Under the pieces are notes generated by a model. That model was not told the DNA's origin. It made no database searches and was given only the letters and a program-made list of their open reading frames with translations. A DNA stretch of 64,000 nucleotides, from assembly GCA_964020975.1 (NCBI GenBank), contig OZ026624.1:73841971-73905970 (forward strand). The letters run 5' to 3'. Position 1 is the stretch's first letter. Every line of letters begins with the position of its first letter. Both the position numbers and the translations under genes were made by a program. Source of the stretch: Hermodice carunculata (lineage: Eukaryota; Annelida; Polychaeta; Eunicida; Amphinomidae). This document shows, piece after piece, positions 33,459 to 45,271 of this stretch.

Positions 33459-33614
33459 TAAGTCGTGAATCGATTGACGTTTTCCGAGATCTGCTATCTT
33501 GGCATGATGCTGGTTTACAGCAAGTTCATCAAGCAAGCGGCGGTGTGAGTGGTTGGTGTATCCATTAGACCAATTTTGCGGCAATATGAAAAACCGTGAG
33601 TTTTGTGACGTCAC
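33300..33614 (-). CDS. Unrecognised 104-aa open frame, possible gene relic
   Basis: The longest open frame through the 378-bp duplicated unit extends upstream with HRRLLDELAVNQHHAKIADL and then shares its C-terminal half with the truncated copy at 32,922-33,107. Composition is more protein-like than the surrounding frames, but I recognise no domain, no start context and no splice structure. It could be a scrap of a host gene or of a transposon captured between the two palindrome blocks. Confidence 0.2.
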   Translation of the reverse strand: MTSQNSRFFILPQNWSNGYTNHSHRRLLDELAVNQHHAKIADLGKRQSIHDLKHRVFDYCVHFMSSQCKFYKRKHVGCLPYMAFKEINRLGLIILSFWNRAAGP

Positions 33615-34115
33615 AAATCCTACGGTTTTTCTAATTATTCAAAAAGGTGGGATTTCTGACGTCACAAAACCCTGGGTTTTGCGAACTATTGAACAACATG
33701 AGTGCAAAACCCAGGGTTATCATGACAAAAATCAGAGTTTTGAAACAAAACCGTGACTTTCGTGAAAACATTGGATAACAAAGCAAAACCCTGGATTTTG
33801 TTACAAAACCCAGAGTTTTGTGTACAAATCCCTGCGTTTTGATACAAAACATTGGGTTTTGCGAAAACACAGGTTGTGGTCCACAAAACATTGAATTTGT
33901 GTGCCTCTTACTGAACAAAATTTTAAAATTATGGTATTTGTATTGTTTTCCTGGGTAGTTTATATTGCTATGGTTTTGTGCAAAACCGTAGGATTTGCAA
34001 CTAAACTCAGGGTATTATCACAAAACTCACGGTTGCACATACAATACTCTAGGTTTTGTTTAAAAACTTTGGGTTTTGTGGGCAAAACACAGGGTTTTGT
34101 GAATTATTGGTCAGT
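33585..34115. repeat. Field of short palindromes, block 2
   Basis: The same CAAAACCCWGGGTTTTG-type palindromes resume after a 1.6-kb interruption. Clear examples are near 33,664, 33,702, 33,782, 33,803, 33,845, 34,060 and 34,085. Two sites (33,605 and 33,658) carry the inserted TGACGTCA core that is also seen at the end of block 1. Confidence 0.75.
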
Positions 34116-36544
34116 ACATCTTTCATGGACACCTTGGATTTTATTGGACAATACAACTTCCATACACGGTGCAATTTTGCTACGATTTTGTACGATCGCT
34201 AGGGATAGGGCAAGATGTCATATATTATGTTGCCAAATCGTACCATGTGACAGTGTCTAAGGTACCAGACATGAGAAGAAAACAACTACGACTCTATCCA
34301 GCAACATAATAAAGTTTTAGGGGTTGGATTGTGGTACTAACATTGCATATGAATGAAACTGTAGAACTATTATGCTTGTACAATATACCGCTACTTAGTA
34401 AGTTTTTTTTATTATTTTATTTCCATGTGCCGCATCTTGCAATGAAAACTTTGCAGAACTCTTTTAATGAATGCTTGACTTAGGTAACCGGGTCTTAAGA
34501 CGAGCATTTCGTTCCATGTGATCCGCACTTTGTATATTTGTACATGCTTACATAGTTTGTACATGTGTGAGAGAAGTATACCATACTTACACAAGGCTTC
34601 CTCTACATGATGAATTAGAACGGACCCATATGGACTGTACACATGTGGCTTGCTGATTATTCCATCAATTGCACGAAATTTGATGTTTGTAAAGTATCGA
34701 TTTGTTCCTTTGCTACTTTCATGATCAAAATGGACATGCACACAATGAAGCTTTCGGCCTTCGGGCAATACATTAGACTATGCACCGAGTTTGACAACTT
34801 TGACCCGCCTCAGTAACTTATATTTTACAAACTCGTGAAACAGATATTTTTGAAAATGAAATTAAAATAATCGTTTTTGAAGTTTCTGGGTAAAACTGAA
34901 ACTCCTTTATGTAGATAGCTTGTAGATGTTATATAAATGATATATTAAATATGTGAACCTAACAATTGTAACTGACATTTTATACAATGCATATATTAGG
35001 CAAGATATTTCTTAAAGTTGAGAGCTGCAAGCATTAAATCGATTTAAACTACTACTAAGCTTTGTTGGTACCTGTCTCAAGCCAGGAGACTGATGTTTTC
35101 CTTCATACTGCATTTTATATTCGTTCACTATTATATTACAAAAGATATAAAATATCAAAAACTGATTAATGTATCTACCTTGAAATTCGACCCTTGGACA
35201 TGCTTGTTTGATGACTAATGGGTTTTGATCATGGATGGTTTTTGAGTGCTCGGATTTTAAGTGCAGTTCCGCTCCAAATTGTAATGACAGTCATTATTTT
35301 CATTTTTTTTCGATATAACATTTTGCTATCTTTAAAGGTTGAATCAGTCATGTATTGCTCGTATGCTCTTCAAGTCTTGCTATTTATCTGGAGATGTTTA
35401 TAGTGATAGCGAGTCCAAATTTAGATGGTTCTGGACTTGGACTGATTTTCGACAATGTTTGGCCTGTATGTGGATTTGCTGCGCATAAAACAGCCTGTAC
35501 TGTGGCCTTGTTTGTCTCCTTAAATGTGGAGAACTAACGTCAGTTGATACCGTGTACCACCTTGATCATTATATGTCGTAAGCCTTCCAAGACTGATCCA
35601 TTTCGTGAACGTATTAATATATATTGGCGCCGAAGAGGTCGCCTAGTTGGCCCTTTGCACTCGCTGCTTTGGGGGCTTTTTTTGGTGGGGGGGTATATTT
35701 TGGGGGGAGGTGGATTACCCCTCAAGACAACACATATGATGCACTGCACTGCAAGGTACCTTTGTTTGCGATCCCAATGGGTACAAGTAACAGTTTTTAT
35801 ACTTAAGTGAAAAGGGCATTCACCATCCACACAATGTGCAAGACATTGGGAACCCATTGCAAACAGATATACTCATGCAAGTCACCTGTGCATAAACCAG
35901 TGGGCCAGCATGATAAAAATCCATCTTATCCTCGAATTCATCGACCAAGCCTCCCAATGATTATAACAAAAGAAACGGTAAATCTGGATCTAACAGCAAA
36001 AGAAATAGTACAAAGTCCAAGGCATTTTTTACATTTACTGCTGGGGGAAAACATGCCACCTCCCCCTCTCTTGTACAATATTATGCAGGTGTAATAAGGA
36101 TGTATGTGGGGAGATTTTTACTTTACTATACCGTTGCTTCTCACATCTCCTTTCGTAGAAGATGGAGGTCCTTAAATGGACCTTTATTGGCTGGTTTTTG
36201 TCGTTGTTGTTGTCATTGTTGTTGTGGAGAGGCTGCACATTTCAATAGCGGATGTGGCCACCATGCTCCTGTAAGCAAGCTTGGATCTGCCTTGGCATGC
36301 TGCTTGTCAGCTTAGTGATCTCAGCCGGGGGAATATGATTCCATTGTATTGGAGCATCAGTGGGCTTTGGACCAGGGTGGCTGCAGGTTCTTTATCATTA
36401 TCCCTGATTCAACGGCAAAGCACATCCCACAAATACTTGAATACAATCGAATATTGTGTTGCTGTATGTACTGCATGCTGACTGTGGCTTATATGACTTA
36501 CCACTGGTTTCCACAAGTATTTTTCTGCCGCTGCTTGCCTGATT
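34116..36544. other. Spacer with unrecognised open frames
   Basis: No supported gene. The longest open frames are 34,412-34,768 (-) and short ones at 35,200-36,480. A G-rich low-complexity run lies at 35,680-35,710 and a GTT/TTG-rich trinucleotide patch at about 36,195-36,225. Confidence 0.45.
34412..34768 (-). CDS. Unrecognised 118-aa open frame
   Basis: An open frame with balanced composition (HVHFDHESSKGTNRYFTNI; HVYSPYGSVLIHHVEEAL). A consensus donor GTAAGTATGG falls inside it after EEALC, so the upstream half could be an exon. I cannot assign a family. No matching neighbour exons were found, and it may be a chance frame. Confidence 0.2.
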   Translation of the reverse strand: MPEGRKLHCVHVHFDHESSKGTNRYFTNIKFRAIDGIISKPHVYSPYGSVLIHHVEEALCKYGILLSHMYKLCKHVQIYKVRITWNEMLVLRPGYLSQAFIKRVLQSFHCKMRHMEIK

Positions 36545-37660
36545 AATCTTTTGGACTACATTCGTGGCCAGTCAGTTCAAGGAAATTACACAGGGATGGC
36601 ATTGATTGACATTCAAAAGGCATCTGACACTGTGGATTATAACATATTACATCACAAACTAAAGTTCCATGGGTGTAGGATCTGTAGATTGGTTGCATTC
36701 ATATCTATCCATCAGACGCCAATTAGTATCCACTAATGGTGTTCTTTCGCAATTTGAAAACATTACAAGTGGTGTTCCGCTAGCCATTATTTTGGGTCCA
36801 CTGCCCTTCTTGGGCAATATAAATGACATACAGATAAGTCCCTCGCGGAACCTGCTGTTAAATGCAGATGATCCCGCACTTCTGGTTTCAGGGAAAGTCC
36901 TAAAAGTAATATCAAAGAGATTAAATGCGGAACTGGAAAATATCAACAGTTGGCTAATTGACAATCGGCTCTCTATGCCTTGTGGTAAAACAGAATGCAT
37001 TCTTTTCAGTTAAAAAAATAGAGTAGTTACTCAGAACCATGTTATTAAATCACAACTTTCTGTGAAATACTCAGGTATTCTGCTGGACCAATCCCAATTT
37101 GGTGACAATAATGGAAGTAATATTGTCAATGAAACAAATTCTTATTCGAAATTTTTGTACTGACAAGGCATCTTTTTGGATACTGACTCCGGAAATCTTT
37201 TGTGTTCAGCTTTGATAAATTCTCACTTTGACTACTGTATCACAAATTGGTATCTATCGATAAGTAAAAACAAACTCCATTTTTTTCAAAACAAAACAGT
37301 TCGTCATATCCTGCAATTAGATTCCAGAAGCTACATTGGCCCATCAGAGTTAGGGAAAGTTGGAATGTAGATTCAAGGGCATCTCAACTCCAGCTTAATC
37401 AGGTTCACAACATCTAGTACGAAAGATGTCTATCTTATCTCAAGTCTGGATTCACTCTTGTGTCAGATTTACACTCACATAGCACTAGGTCAAGTGATTG
37501 TAAATTTTTCACTCCATGTAAAAGACGAATTAAAAACCTTTCTTTCCTCAAGCAACAGTTTGTTCACCTTTGTATTCACTTTTCATGGGTGCTAAATAAA
37601 GCTATCTATCTATCGGACAGTGCATGGTCGCACGTTATCCTGTTGAAACTGTAGGCCTGG
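36545..37660 (+). mobile_element. LINE RT fragment
   Basis: Plus strand: NYTGMALIDIQKASDTVDYNIL (about 36,585-36,650), SVDWLHSYLSIRRQ (about 36,680-36,720), TSGVPLAIILGPLPFL (about 36,768-36,812, the QGSILGPLLF block), LLLNADDPALL (about 36,855-36,888, with Asn at the Tyr of YADD), then a thumb region (37,176-37,370: INSHFDYCITNW and NKTVRHILQLD) and a C-terminal stretch with HSTRSSDCKFF and RRIKNLSF. The 5' half is missing and several frame breaks occur. Jockey/CR1-like. Confidence 0.8.
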
Positions 37661-40600
37661 ATATTGTTGGAGCCATTGTACATATATGAAACAGGCCAAC
37701 GATCCATACGGTATATGAATTGAATCAGTCCATTCGTCTGTGTTGTATAGGTGATTATGATAGTTTCAAGGAAAAATGGTACTGATTAGTACCCAAGGAA
37801 GTAGGTAAAAATAGGGTTATTTCCTGGATGCTAATGCACCAGTGCAGCTCTGCAGCCTGATTTGACATAAACCTCACCCCCCATTCACCACCACAACCAC
37901 AGAAGAAAACAAGTCTGAAGTAATAGAGTAATATATCTCTGCCAGGTAAGTCAGTAAACAATCTGTTCAGACTGCCAACCAATATGGCGCCGATTGTGGT
38001 ACAACGGTGAGAAGGTGAGATAGCCATAGTTAAATCAAATCCCCCTGAAAGCCATGTGGAGACTCCCCATCATCAATGGCCAAAGAACTCAAATAGTATT
38101 TGAGACACGAATAAAGACATGTACATGATAAGCCTTGAAATACAACCACCCCTCTGGTTGAAAAAGGCCAGGCTAAGGTTTCCCAGGACAAGTCTGTGGC
38201 TAACTGGCGACAAACATTGAAATAAACAGCGAGACCATGTATAGTACAAATATGCAAATCAAAAAACCTAGAAATGTTAAACATATTGAACATGTCAACC
38301 CTACAAGTTTTCCCCCGGGTTTGTCGAATGAGGAAGCCCCACCAAAAAGCAAGGTTTGAAATTCCTGCACAAGCAAGAGGCCAGCATAGTGAGCTCTGTC
38401 CCCACCAAAAATATAAGCTTGAAAGGAGACCACATTTAGAGCAAAGACTGATCTCAGGTAGACTTGTCAGCCTGTCAATATACATGGATATCAGGGCTAA
38501 TTTGTCAACAAATGTAGAGACAGTCATCTTAGGAATAACATGACCCCTACACTGCTCCTTCCTAATGGTCTGAAGATACTGGCTAACCATCTTGAAGCGG
38601 GCAGGGTACCAGTACCTAAAACCTCCCACCAGCTTCAGCGTAAACATGCACTTTTGAAAATATTTCCTTACTGTGCAATAAGAGAAGTATCTGCTTTTGA
38701 CTGCCAACCTTTATGGACAAGAACACTGCGGATTAAGGGCATTTATAGCAAAATATGTGGCATAATGGACCGGGGTCTGACCATCCTTATCTTTACAGGC
38801 AGGACATTTTCAAGCATCATAAGGCATCATTTTAGTGACCTGAGGGAACCATATAACTAGTCGGAAACATGCACAATGTGTCCAAAAGGGACTCCTTAAC
38901 GAACATATGTGGTGGGGAGGTCAACTGGGCAACAAACTGATCAGTGGGAGAGTCCTGTCTAGGATTGAATAAACCCCTTTGGAGGGACTAACATGGCAGC
39001 AACATCACCAGGATGGCAGGACACGGAAGGCAGGGGCCACGTCCAGTAAGAGAGACCATCCTACAGGCAGGGTTGATAGCTTAGAGACAATGACAGCACA
39101 AGGTAAAGACAACAAGCCTCCTGTGACAGACACTGCAACAATGGGCAATATGGGAGAAAGTGGGTATATACAATGTCTTCAGGCAGCAACATTTCAGCAA
39201 ACATATTGAACCCAGCAGATCCTGGCAAGTGTGTCAGCCTAAAATGTGGGAGGGGTAACATCCTGTTTCTGCATCACTTTTGAATCCAGAGGAAATAAAT
39301 CAAATGATTGTATGGGGTTCAAATCGCAACTCTACTTGCATCTATGAAGTAGGAATCAGCTTGCAATCACTGAAATATAAGCAGGCAAAAAGACATCAGC
39401 AACATTGAGATGAGAACTAACATGGGATAGGGAAAGGTCATGTTATGACATGTACTGAAACAGGGCCTTTCCCACCTCATTGCACCAAGCATGAACAGTG
39501 CCAGATTATTAGCATCCACTCATAAATTTTGGATGTAGTAAGTAACAGATTGTAGGTTTTTAATCAAAACATCTGCCTCCATTAAATGAATTAGCCTATT
39601 GTAACTGGTTGGTCAATGGACCCTGGCAGTGCCTATAGGGGTCATCCCACTCCATGAAAACCCTGAGGCATATGTGACTATAGTCACAGGAATATGAGAC
39701 TCAAGTCGCCATGGAGCTAGCAGGTACAAGCATCAATAAACAGCAAATGGTCATTTTTTTTCAGCTTCACATACAAGAGGACTGTTCTACTATTGTCCTA
39801 GGCCATAGCAACCATTTGAGCCATGCCACATGTAAAAAGTCTAGCAACAGGTCCACAGAGGGCAAAGAAAAGCACACTTTCTCAGATACTGCTGCAGTAT
39901 TTTCAAAGTAACCTGCTTTGTCTGCATGACATGTTGACAGAGGGCAGCAAATGTGGCCCATTTAGCAAAAGAGATAGAAAAGCTTTAAGCTGCAGAATCA
40001 ACCACCAGGCCCAAAAACAGGTTCTTTGTCATGGGGGTTTAGGTGCTCTTTATCAAAGCAATTGTGCAACTTACATTTGTCACCACTGCACATGTAATTT
40101 ACATGGCCCATCTGGTCTTATACATTTCAGAGCATTGATTAAGGGTGAAGGCAGGTCCTGCTAACCTGTTATTTATCTATCATATCTATTGCAGTGTGCG
40201 GATGCCTGTGAGCTCCAAAATGAGGTCAGTTTTGTACCAATAGTCTGGCTATTTACAGGGCTTGCTTTCCAGCCAAATGGGAGGATATGGTATGGTATTA
40301 CACATAATATCCTCCAAAATGTAAACCAAATTAGCCCGAAAAATGAGCGATGAAGGAGAACCCCATCAGCTTTTCATTGCAGGAGGACATATACATGTCC
40401 CCAGTGGACAAAAAGGGGGTAGGTCAGCTTAAGTTTCTAATGTAATAGGATTATCCAAAATCCACAGGTTTAAAAAGCACTTGTCGTGACATAGCCTTAG
40501 TTGGTGGGTTCAACACAGACACGCATAACTAAAGGGGGCATACATATGATACAAACTTGACAAACAACTTCAGTGGACCCATTGTGAATTCGTTTTTCAA

Positions 40601-41330
40601 GTATTTGAATTATAAAAGAAGCAAAATGTAGCACAGTCACATGTTTCACCCTAAAAAATCCTTTAAATGAATTCACCAAAACTCAGACGCTTGCACTGGT
40701 TGCAATCTAAAGGCACGCTTCTTATCACAATTAGCAAGCAGTGCGTTTGGCCCTAAAGATGCCACCACTTCTGTAGCCTCATCGGATCTAGGAGAGTTAG
40801 CATCACTGTCACTTATATCATCATTGACTAATTCACCATCAGGCAAGTGAAGATGGCAGATTAGCCTAAGTTTATCCTTCTTTTGCTTTTGGACAAAACT
40901 TAAAGGCAAGCAACGACGGATGGTATGTGTTTCAAGGGACCCTGCATCCCCTGACTGACAATTTCTTCATTTTTTTTCTCTCAGGTCATTTCAACATTTC
41001 CCAAAATGCATTTCAGATTTATACATTTGCATGATTTCATATGCTTGTGTAAGCTAGTGTGAAACGTTGACTGAAACCCTAATCTGATATTGCGGCCTCC
41101 CTTTTGGGTATAATAACTGAACAGACTTTTCCCTTATTGTTTTGTGTTTGAATCGTGCTTTCTGTATGAGGGTGCTGCTCTCCGCATGATGGTGATTTGG
41201 AACTGTGTGTGCAGTCTCTGGTGGACAGTTTGATCAATTGTATGCATACACTATATGCCATTTTGTGGCCATTATTACTTGAACACCATCTCTGAAAAGA
41301 TTGTGCTGGTTGCGAATTTGGATTGAACAC
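37661..41330 (-). mobile_element. Fossil YR (DIRS-like) retroelement region, broken
   Basis: At 40,673-40,909 (minus strand) the frame reads DKLRLICHLHLPDGELVND, then LGPNALLANCDKKRAFRLQP; this matches the DIRS-type reverse transcriptase pattern (FRLIHHLS.P.G..VND...A.L.K.DIK.AFRL.P). Further downstream on the same strand, near 40,260, LPFGWKASP is another word typical of these RTs. The rest of the interval, including a 225-aa open frame at 38,030-38,707, lies in the right position for the remaining parts but shows no motif that I can name. The copy is broken in many places and looks old; its ends and terminal repeats were not located, so the limits are approximate. Confidence 0.5.
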
Positions 41331-42189
41331 CTCAGCAAAAAGAGTTTGTATTTAAGGTGTGTGCACCCATAGCCTGGGGACCCAATAAAAGCAAAAACAC
41401 GTCCCACCTAGTATATCCCATGTTCGCATTGGGTCCATTGCCATTTGGTTACATTTGGCACGATCACATTCTCGGGCCCCTTGGTCCCAAAGATGGCTGA
41501 TGTTTCCCGAACAGTTGTGTATTACTTAACCAGGGACATAACTTGATCTGAAGACTCCTTGTGCATATACTTAGATAAATTAACGTGCATCGGTTCATAC
41601 AGAAGTCACACATATTTGCATTTTGTTGAGAGTCTTACTGTGGAACCCCTTCTGTCATTATCTGGACCAGCAAGAGTTGCCATAGGCAGCTGTAATACCA
41701 CAGCTGGAGACAAGGAATTTCCTTAAAAGAAGTCTGTATTTACAGATGCAGAAAGGCATGGTTCTGTTTCCACAGAAAGATTCTGTGGAAACAGATCCGC
41801 ATGCTCTACAAACACATGCAAAAACGTAAAATTGGAAAAGGATCCACTCACCAACTGCAAAAATAATGAAAAATACAATAGCCATCGTAAAAGATAAATC
41901 ATATCTTGCATATAACTGAAAAAATACACTGATGTAATTCAACACAATAAATCTAATTTATCTAGGGTCTGAAGACTTATAAACACTATTATATGTAAAC
42001 AACAAAGGTCACAAACTACAAAAAGAATCGTAAGCAATAACAAGATTATAACTTAGCCAAAAGACGTAGCTAATAACTTTAATTCCTGTTTTGTAAATAT
42101 TAGCCAACCACTAGTTTATTAAATATCTCCAACCACTTGAAATACTGAATCCTACTTGCCAGGTAGCTACTTTAACTCTTTCTATTTCT
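41331..42189. other. Non-coding stretch, nothing recognised
   Basis: AT-rich DNA with short open frames only (for example 41,658-41,945 minus). No motif, terminal repeat or exon signal was recognised. Confidence 0.5.
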
Positions 42190-44110
42190 CTCAAATCATT
42201 GAGCAAGACATTGTTACCAGATCTAAAATATTTCAATAAAGGTGCGGATAAAATAAATTTAAAGATTCACAAATTTGTAGCAAGTGAAACAGTCTCTCCA
42301 CTTACCCATATAATTAACTTATCTCTCCCAACTGGTATCCTTACCGAAAATTTGAAACTTGCTAGAATAACTCCCATTACTAAAAACGTAATGAGGACGT
42401 TTTTAACCACTAAAGACCCATTTCTGTCCTTTCTGTGTGAAAAAAATTTGAAAAAGTTGTTCACAAGCAATAAATTGACAGATTTGATATCTTCCATGAC
42501 TACCAATTTTTATATCGCAACAAGTGTAGTACAACATATGCTCTATGCTATCTCTCATGTAAAATATCTGCGGCCTTGGACAGAAAGGAACACACCATTG
42601 TTGTCTTTCTTGACCTCTCCTGGGCCTTTGATACGGTCAATCATACAAACTTATGTCAAAATTTATCATTCTATGCAAAACGTGGTTAAGCTCTGAATTG
42701 GTTTGCCAGTTATCTATCTAATAGGTCTCAGTATGTACATTACTTGAACGAATATTCTGATACATTATCTACTAATTGAGATCCTCAAGGGTCCATCTTG
42801 GGACCTTTGTTGTTGCTCCTATATGTAAACTGCCTAGGTCTTGTGTCTCAGGGTATATTATGTGTATTACTGGCTGATGATACAAGTTTACTTTTCAGTG
42901 GTACAGATGTTGATAGTCTAAGGCATTAAATAAATAGCACTCTAGAAAATGTTATTGGTTACAGACAACAGTTGTGATTGGCTGGTTGCGCATCCCAACG
43001 GAGATAGTCCGGTATTGTGAAAATATTGTGTTTTTAGCATGCTGAAGCTTCTATTTAAATAAAGTGATGTTTGCTGCATCACAGAGTTGCTTCATTGGTG
43101 GTCATATAGGTACACTGTCTTCTAGGCCAGATGGGAACTTTGTGGTGGTAAAGGACAATGATGTGACCCTGGCAGGAGCACAGTTCATACACCTGTATAA
43201 AGCTGACATCCAGGTGTTTTGTTCCGTATTTTCATTATCACAAATTAACGAGCTGGGAATTATATGAAAGTCATCCGTGTTTTTCTGACACTTTCATCTA
43301 TGAAATACCGTTCACATAATTTTAAAATACCAAAATGCTGTTTTTTTAGACCGATAAAGGCTAATATGAAAAATAGAAGGGTTTATGACTGTGGTCTGTG
43401 GCCTACTCGCTGGTTTCATAGAAATAACTTATCTGTGAATATTGACAAAAATAATTGTATTTTTCGACCTAGCAATAGTAAGAACTTTTAAGATGATTTT
43501 GCAATTGAACTAAATGAATAAACGTTAATAAAAGTCGATTTAATTTTTAGATCTTTAATTTGACAAGGATTTCAACTGAAGAAAAAAACATTCATTATAT
43601 TTCTCAAAAGTTTAGTAAGAAAATTAGGACCTTTAAGAAAGTCAGATACAAATTTGGCATGAATTGCATAATGCTTTTGTGTATCCACATTTCACTAACT
43701 GTTACACTTCATGGGCCATCAAATATCATAGTAAAAAGATAAGATTACTAACTTACAAAGAAAGATTTTACGGATCATTACATTTTCAGATTTAAATTCA
43801 TATACTGATCCTTTTTTCCACAAATTTGTATCATTGAAATTTGAACGCTTGGATGCTTATCCCACAAGCTTGCTTAAGTATGAATTTAAATGTTATCTGG
43901 TACCTGCCGTGTTGACAATTTCTTTTCCTGCACTATCAAGTGTTCATAACTATTTTACTAGACAAACACAAGACTTTTACATACAGCAAGGTTAGGAACG
44001 TTTTCGATAATATTTCATAGATCATACATATTTAAATACGTTCCCCTTCATATTAAAAGTATTACCTCAATACATCTGTTCAAAACACGCCTTAAATTAT
44101 TCGTTTTGGG
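42190..44110 (+). mobile_element. LINE RT fragment with an internal foreign block
   Basis: Plus strand: KGADKINLKIHKFVASE and SLPTGILTENLKLARITPI (42,230-42,380), VFLDLSWAFDTVNHTNL (about 42,605-42,655), QGSILGPLLLLLYVNCL (about 42,787-42,837), LLADDTSLLFSGTD (about 42,865-42,910, with Leu at the Tyr of YADD). The homologous reading stops near 42,950 and resumes at about 43,408 (WFHRNNLSVNIDKNN), continuing to HNYFTRQTQDFYIQ (about 43,945-43,985) and [24 protein letters not shown] (about 44,040-44,110). The element then runs into a TA microsatellite. Multiple frame breaks; inactive. Confidence 0.8.
42960..43400 (+). other. Block interrupting the LINE, with a short open frame
   Basis: About 440 bp between two LINE segments lacks RT homology. 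It contains a 67-codon frame (43,064-43,267; SSRPDGNFVVVKDNDVTL) with a more protein-like composition than its surroundings. Function and origin are unknown; it could be an inserted element or a degraded LINE part that I fail to recognise. Confidence 0.3.
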
Positions 44111-44122
44111 TCAATACCTGAT

Positions 44123-44125
44123 ATG

Positions 44126-44198
<73 letters not shown>

Positions 44199-44244
44199 GT
44201 ATGTATATATATACATATATATATATACATACGTATGTATGTAT

Positions 44245-44285
<41 letters not shown>
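44123..44285. repeat. (TA)n-(TG)n compound microsatellite
   Basis: TA run (44,123-44,232) broken by TACGTATG words, passing into a (TG)n run (about 44,246-44,285). It lies at the 3' end of the LINE fragment. Confidence 0.95.
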
Positions 44286-44286
<1 letters not shown>

Positions 44287-44449
44287 ATTCACTTTACTTT
44301 GTTGTTGATGTATTTCTCTGATTCTCATTTCAGTAATTATTGTATACGTACTTAATAAGTGCTGTATGAGCTAGGAGGGAATATAAGCCCCAAGGGGTAT
44401 ATTCCTCCTGCTAAAAATCTAGCTGTCTTTAACTCTGTTCTAGTGCATA

Positions 44450-44800
44450 TTACATTCGTTTACTTATCTCGATGTCTGAACCCTTTTTCTTGTGCAACAT
44501 GTATCCTAGTACATGTATGTGTATGATTTCCAGTAAAAAAGATACGTCACAGTACAACTTTTCTTTGCGAATGCAACTTTTTACAAATTGCGACATATCA
44601 GTCCCCATCGAAGCGGCAAAGCTGTCAATGATTCTCACTGGATTTACAACATCTAGAAAGGATTGTGCTTGATTCAGTGGGGCACCCTTGCATTTATATG
44701 AAACCATCTCATGCAAGGGAATCCCAGCAGAGCCTGCATCATCACGCCTGGATTTGACCCACAACAACGGGAGAATTTTAATCTTTTTGTCCGGTGACAC
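44450..44800 (-). CDS. Unrecognised 116-aa open frame
   Basis: The open frame (RRDDAGSAGIPLHEMVSYKC; FAASMGTDMSQFVKSCIRK) has protein-like composition, but no domain that I can name, no promoter and no neighbour exons. It could be a single exon of an unknown gene or chance. Confidence 0.2.
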   Translation of the reverse strand: MSPDKKIKILPLLWVKSRRDDAGSAGIPLHEMVSYKCKGAPLNQAQSFLDVVNPVRIIDSFAASMGTDMSQFVKSCIRKEKLYCDVSFLLEIIHIHVLGYMLHKKKGSDIEISKRM

Positions 44801-45160
44801 GTGCTTAATTTCTTTACGTTACATCAAATTAAATACTTCACTTTCCTGAACGTGCACCTTTTTTCGGTGTTTCCGATTTGTATTGGCTAACTAGCCTTGT
44901 TCATTTACAAATCTTGCCTGTCAATCAGGACTCATCAGTCCCTGACAGGCAACAATTAAGGTCATTTCGGCAACAAGTTGGCCTTGCACAAACCTGTCTG
45001 GCAGTACAGTGCATGCTACCACTAGATCCCTTTATAACAAAAGTGTAGGCCTCGAGTTTATATTTCAATGTCAGATTTTATTACAAATTGCAAAGCACAA
45101 TAACAACACATTTTGCTAAGAACAATTGTCCAACAGCATACTTGTGTTCCAGATTTCTTT

Positions 45161-45271
45161 TACATTGTATAATTATGTGTATTGCTACAAAGGTGTGTAC
45201 ATTGTATAATTATGTATATTGCTACAAATGTGTGTACATTGTTTAATTATGTTTATTGCGACAAAAGTGTG
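45161..45271. repeat. 37-bp tandem repeat, three copies
   Basis: Unit TACATTGTATAATTATGTGT plus ATTGCTACAAAGGTGTG, repeated at 45,161, 45,198 and 45,235 with a few substitutions per copy. Confidence 0.9.

Noticed and set aside
38030-38707. 225-aa minus-strand open frame, one of the longest in the window
   Set aside because: No recognisable domain; it overlaps other open frames on both strands and lies in the probable DIRS-like fossil region, so it is not called as a separate host gene.
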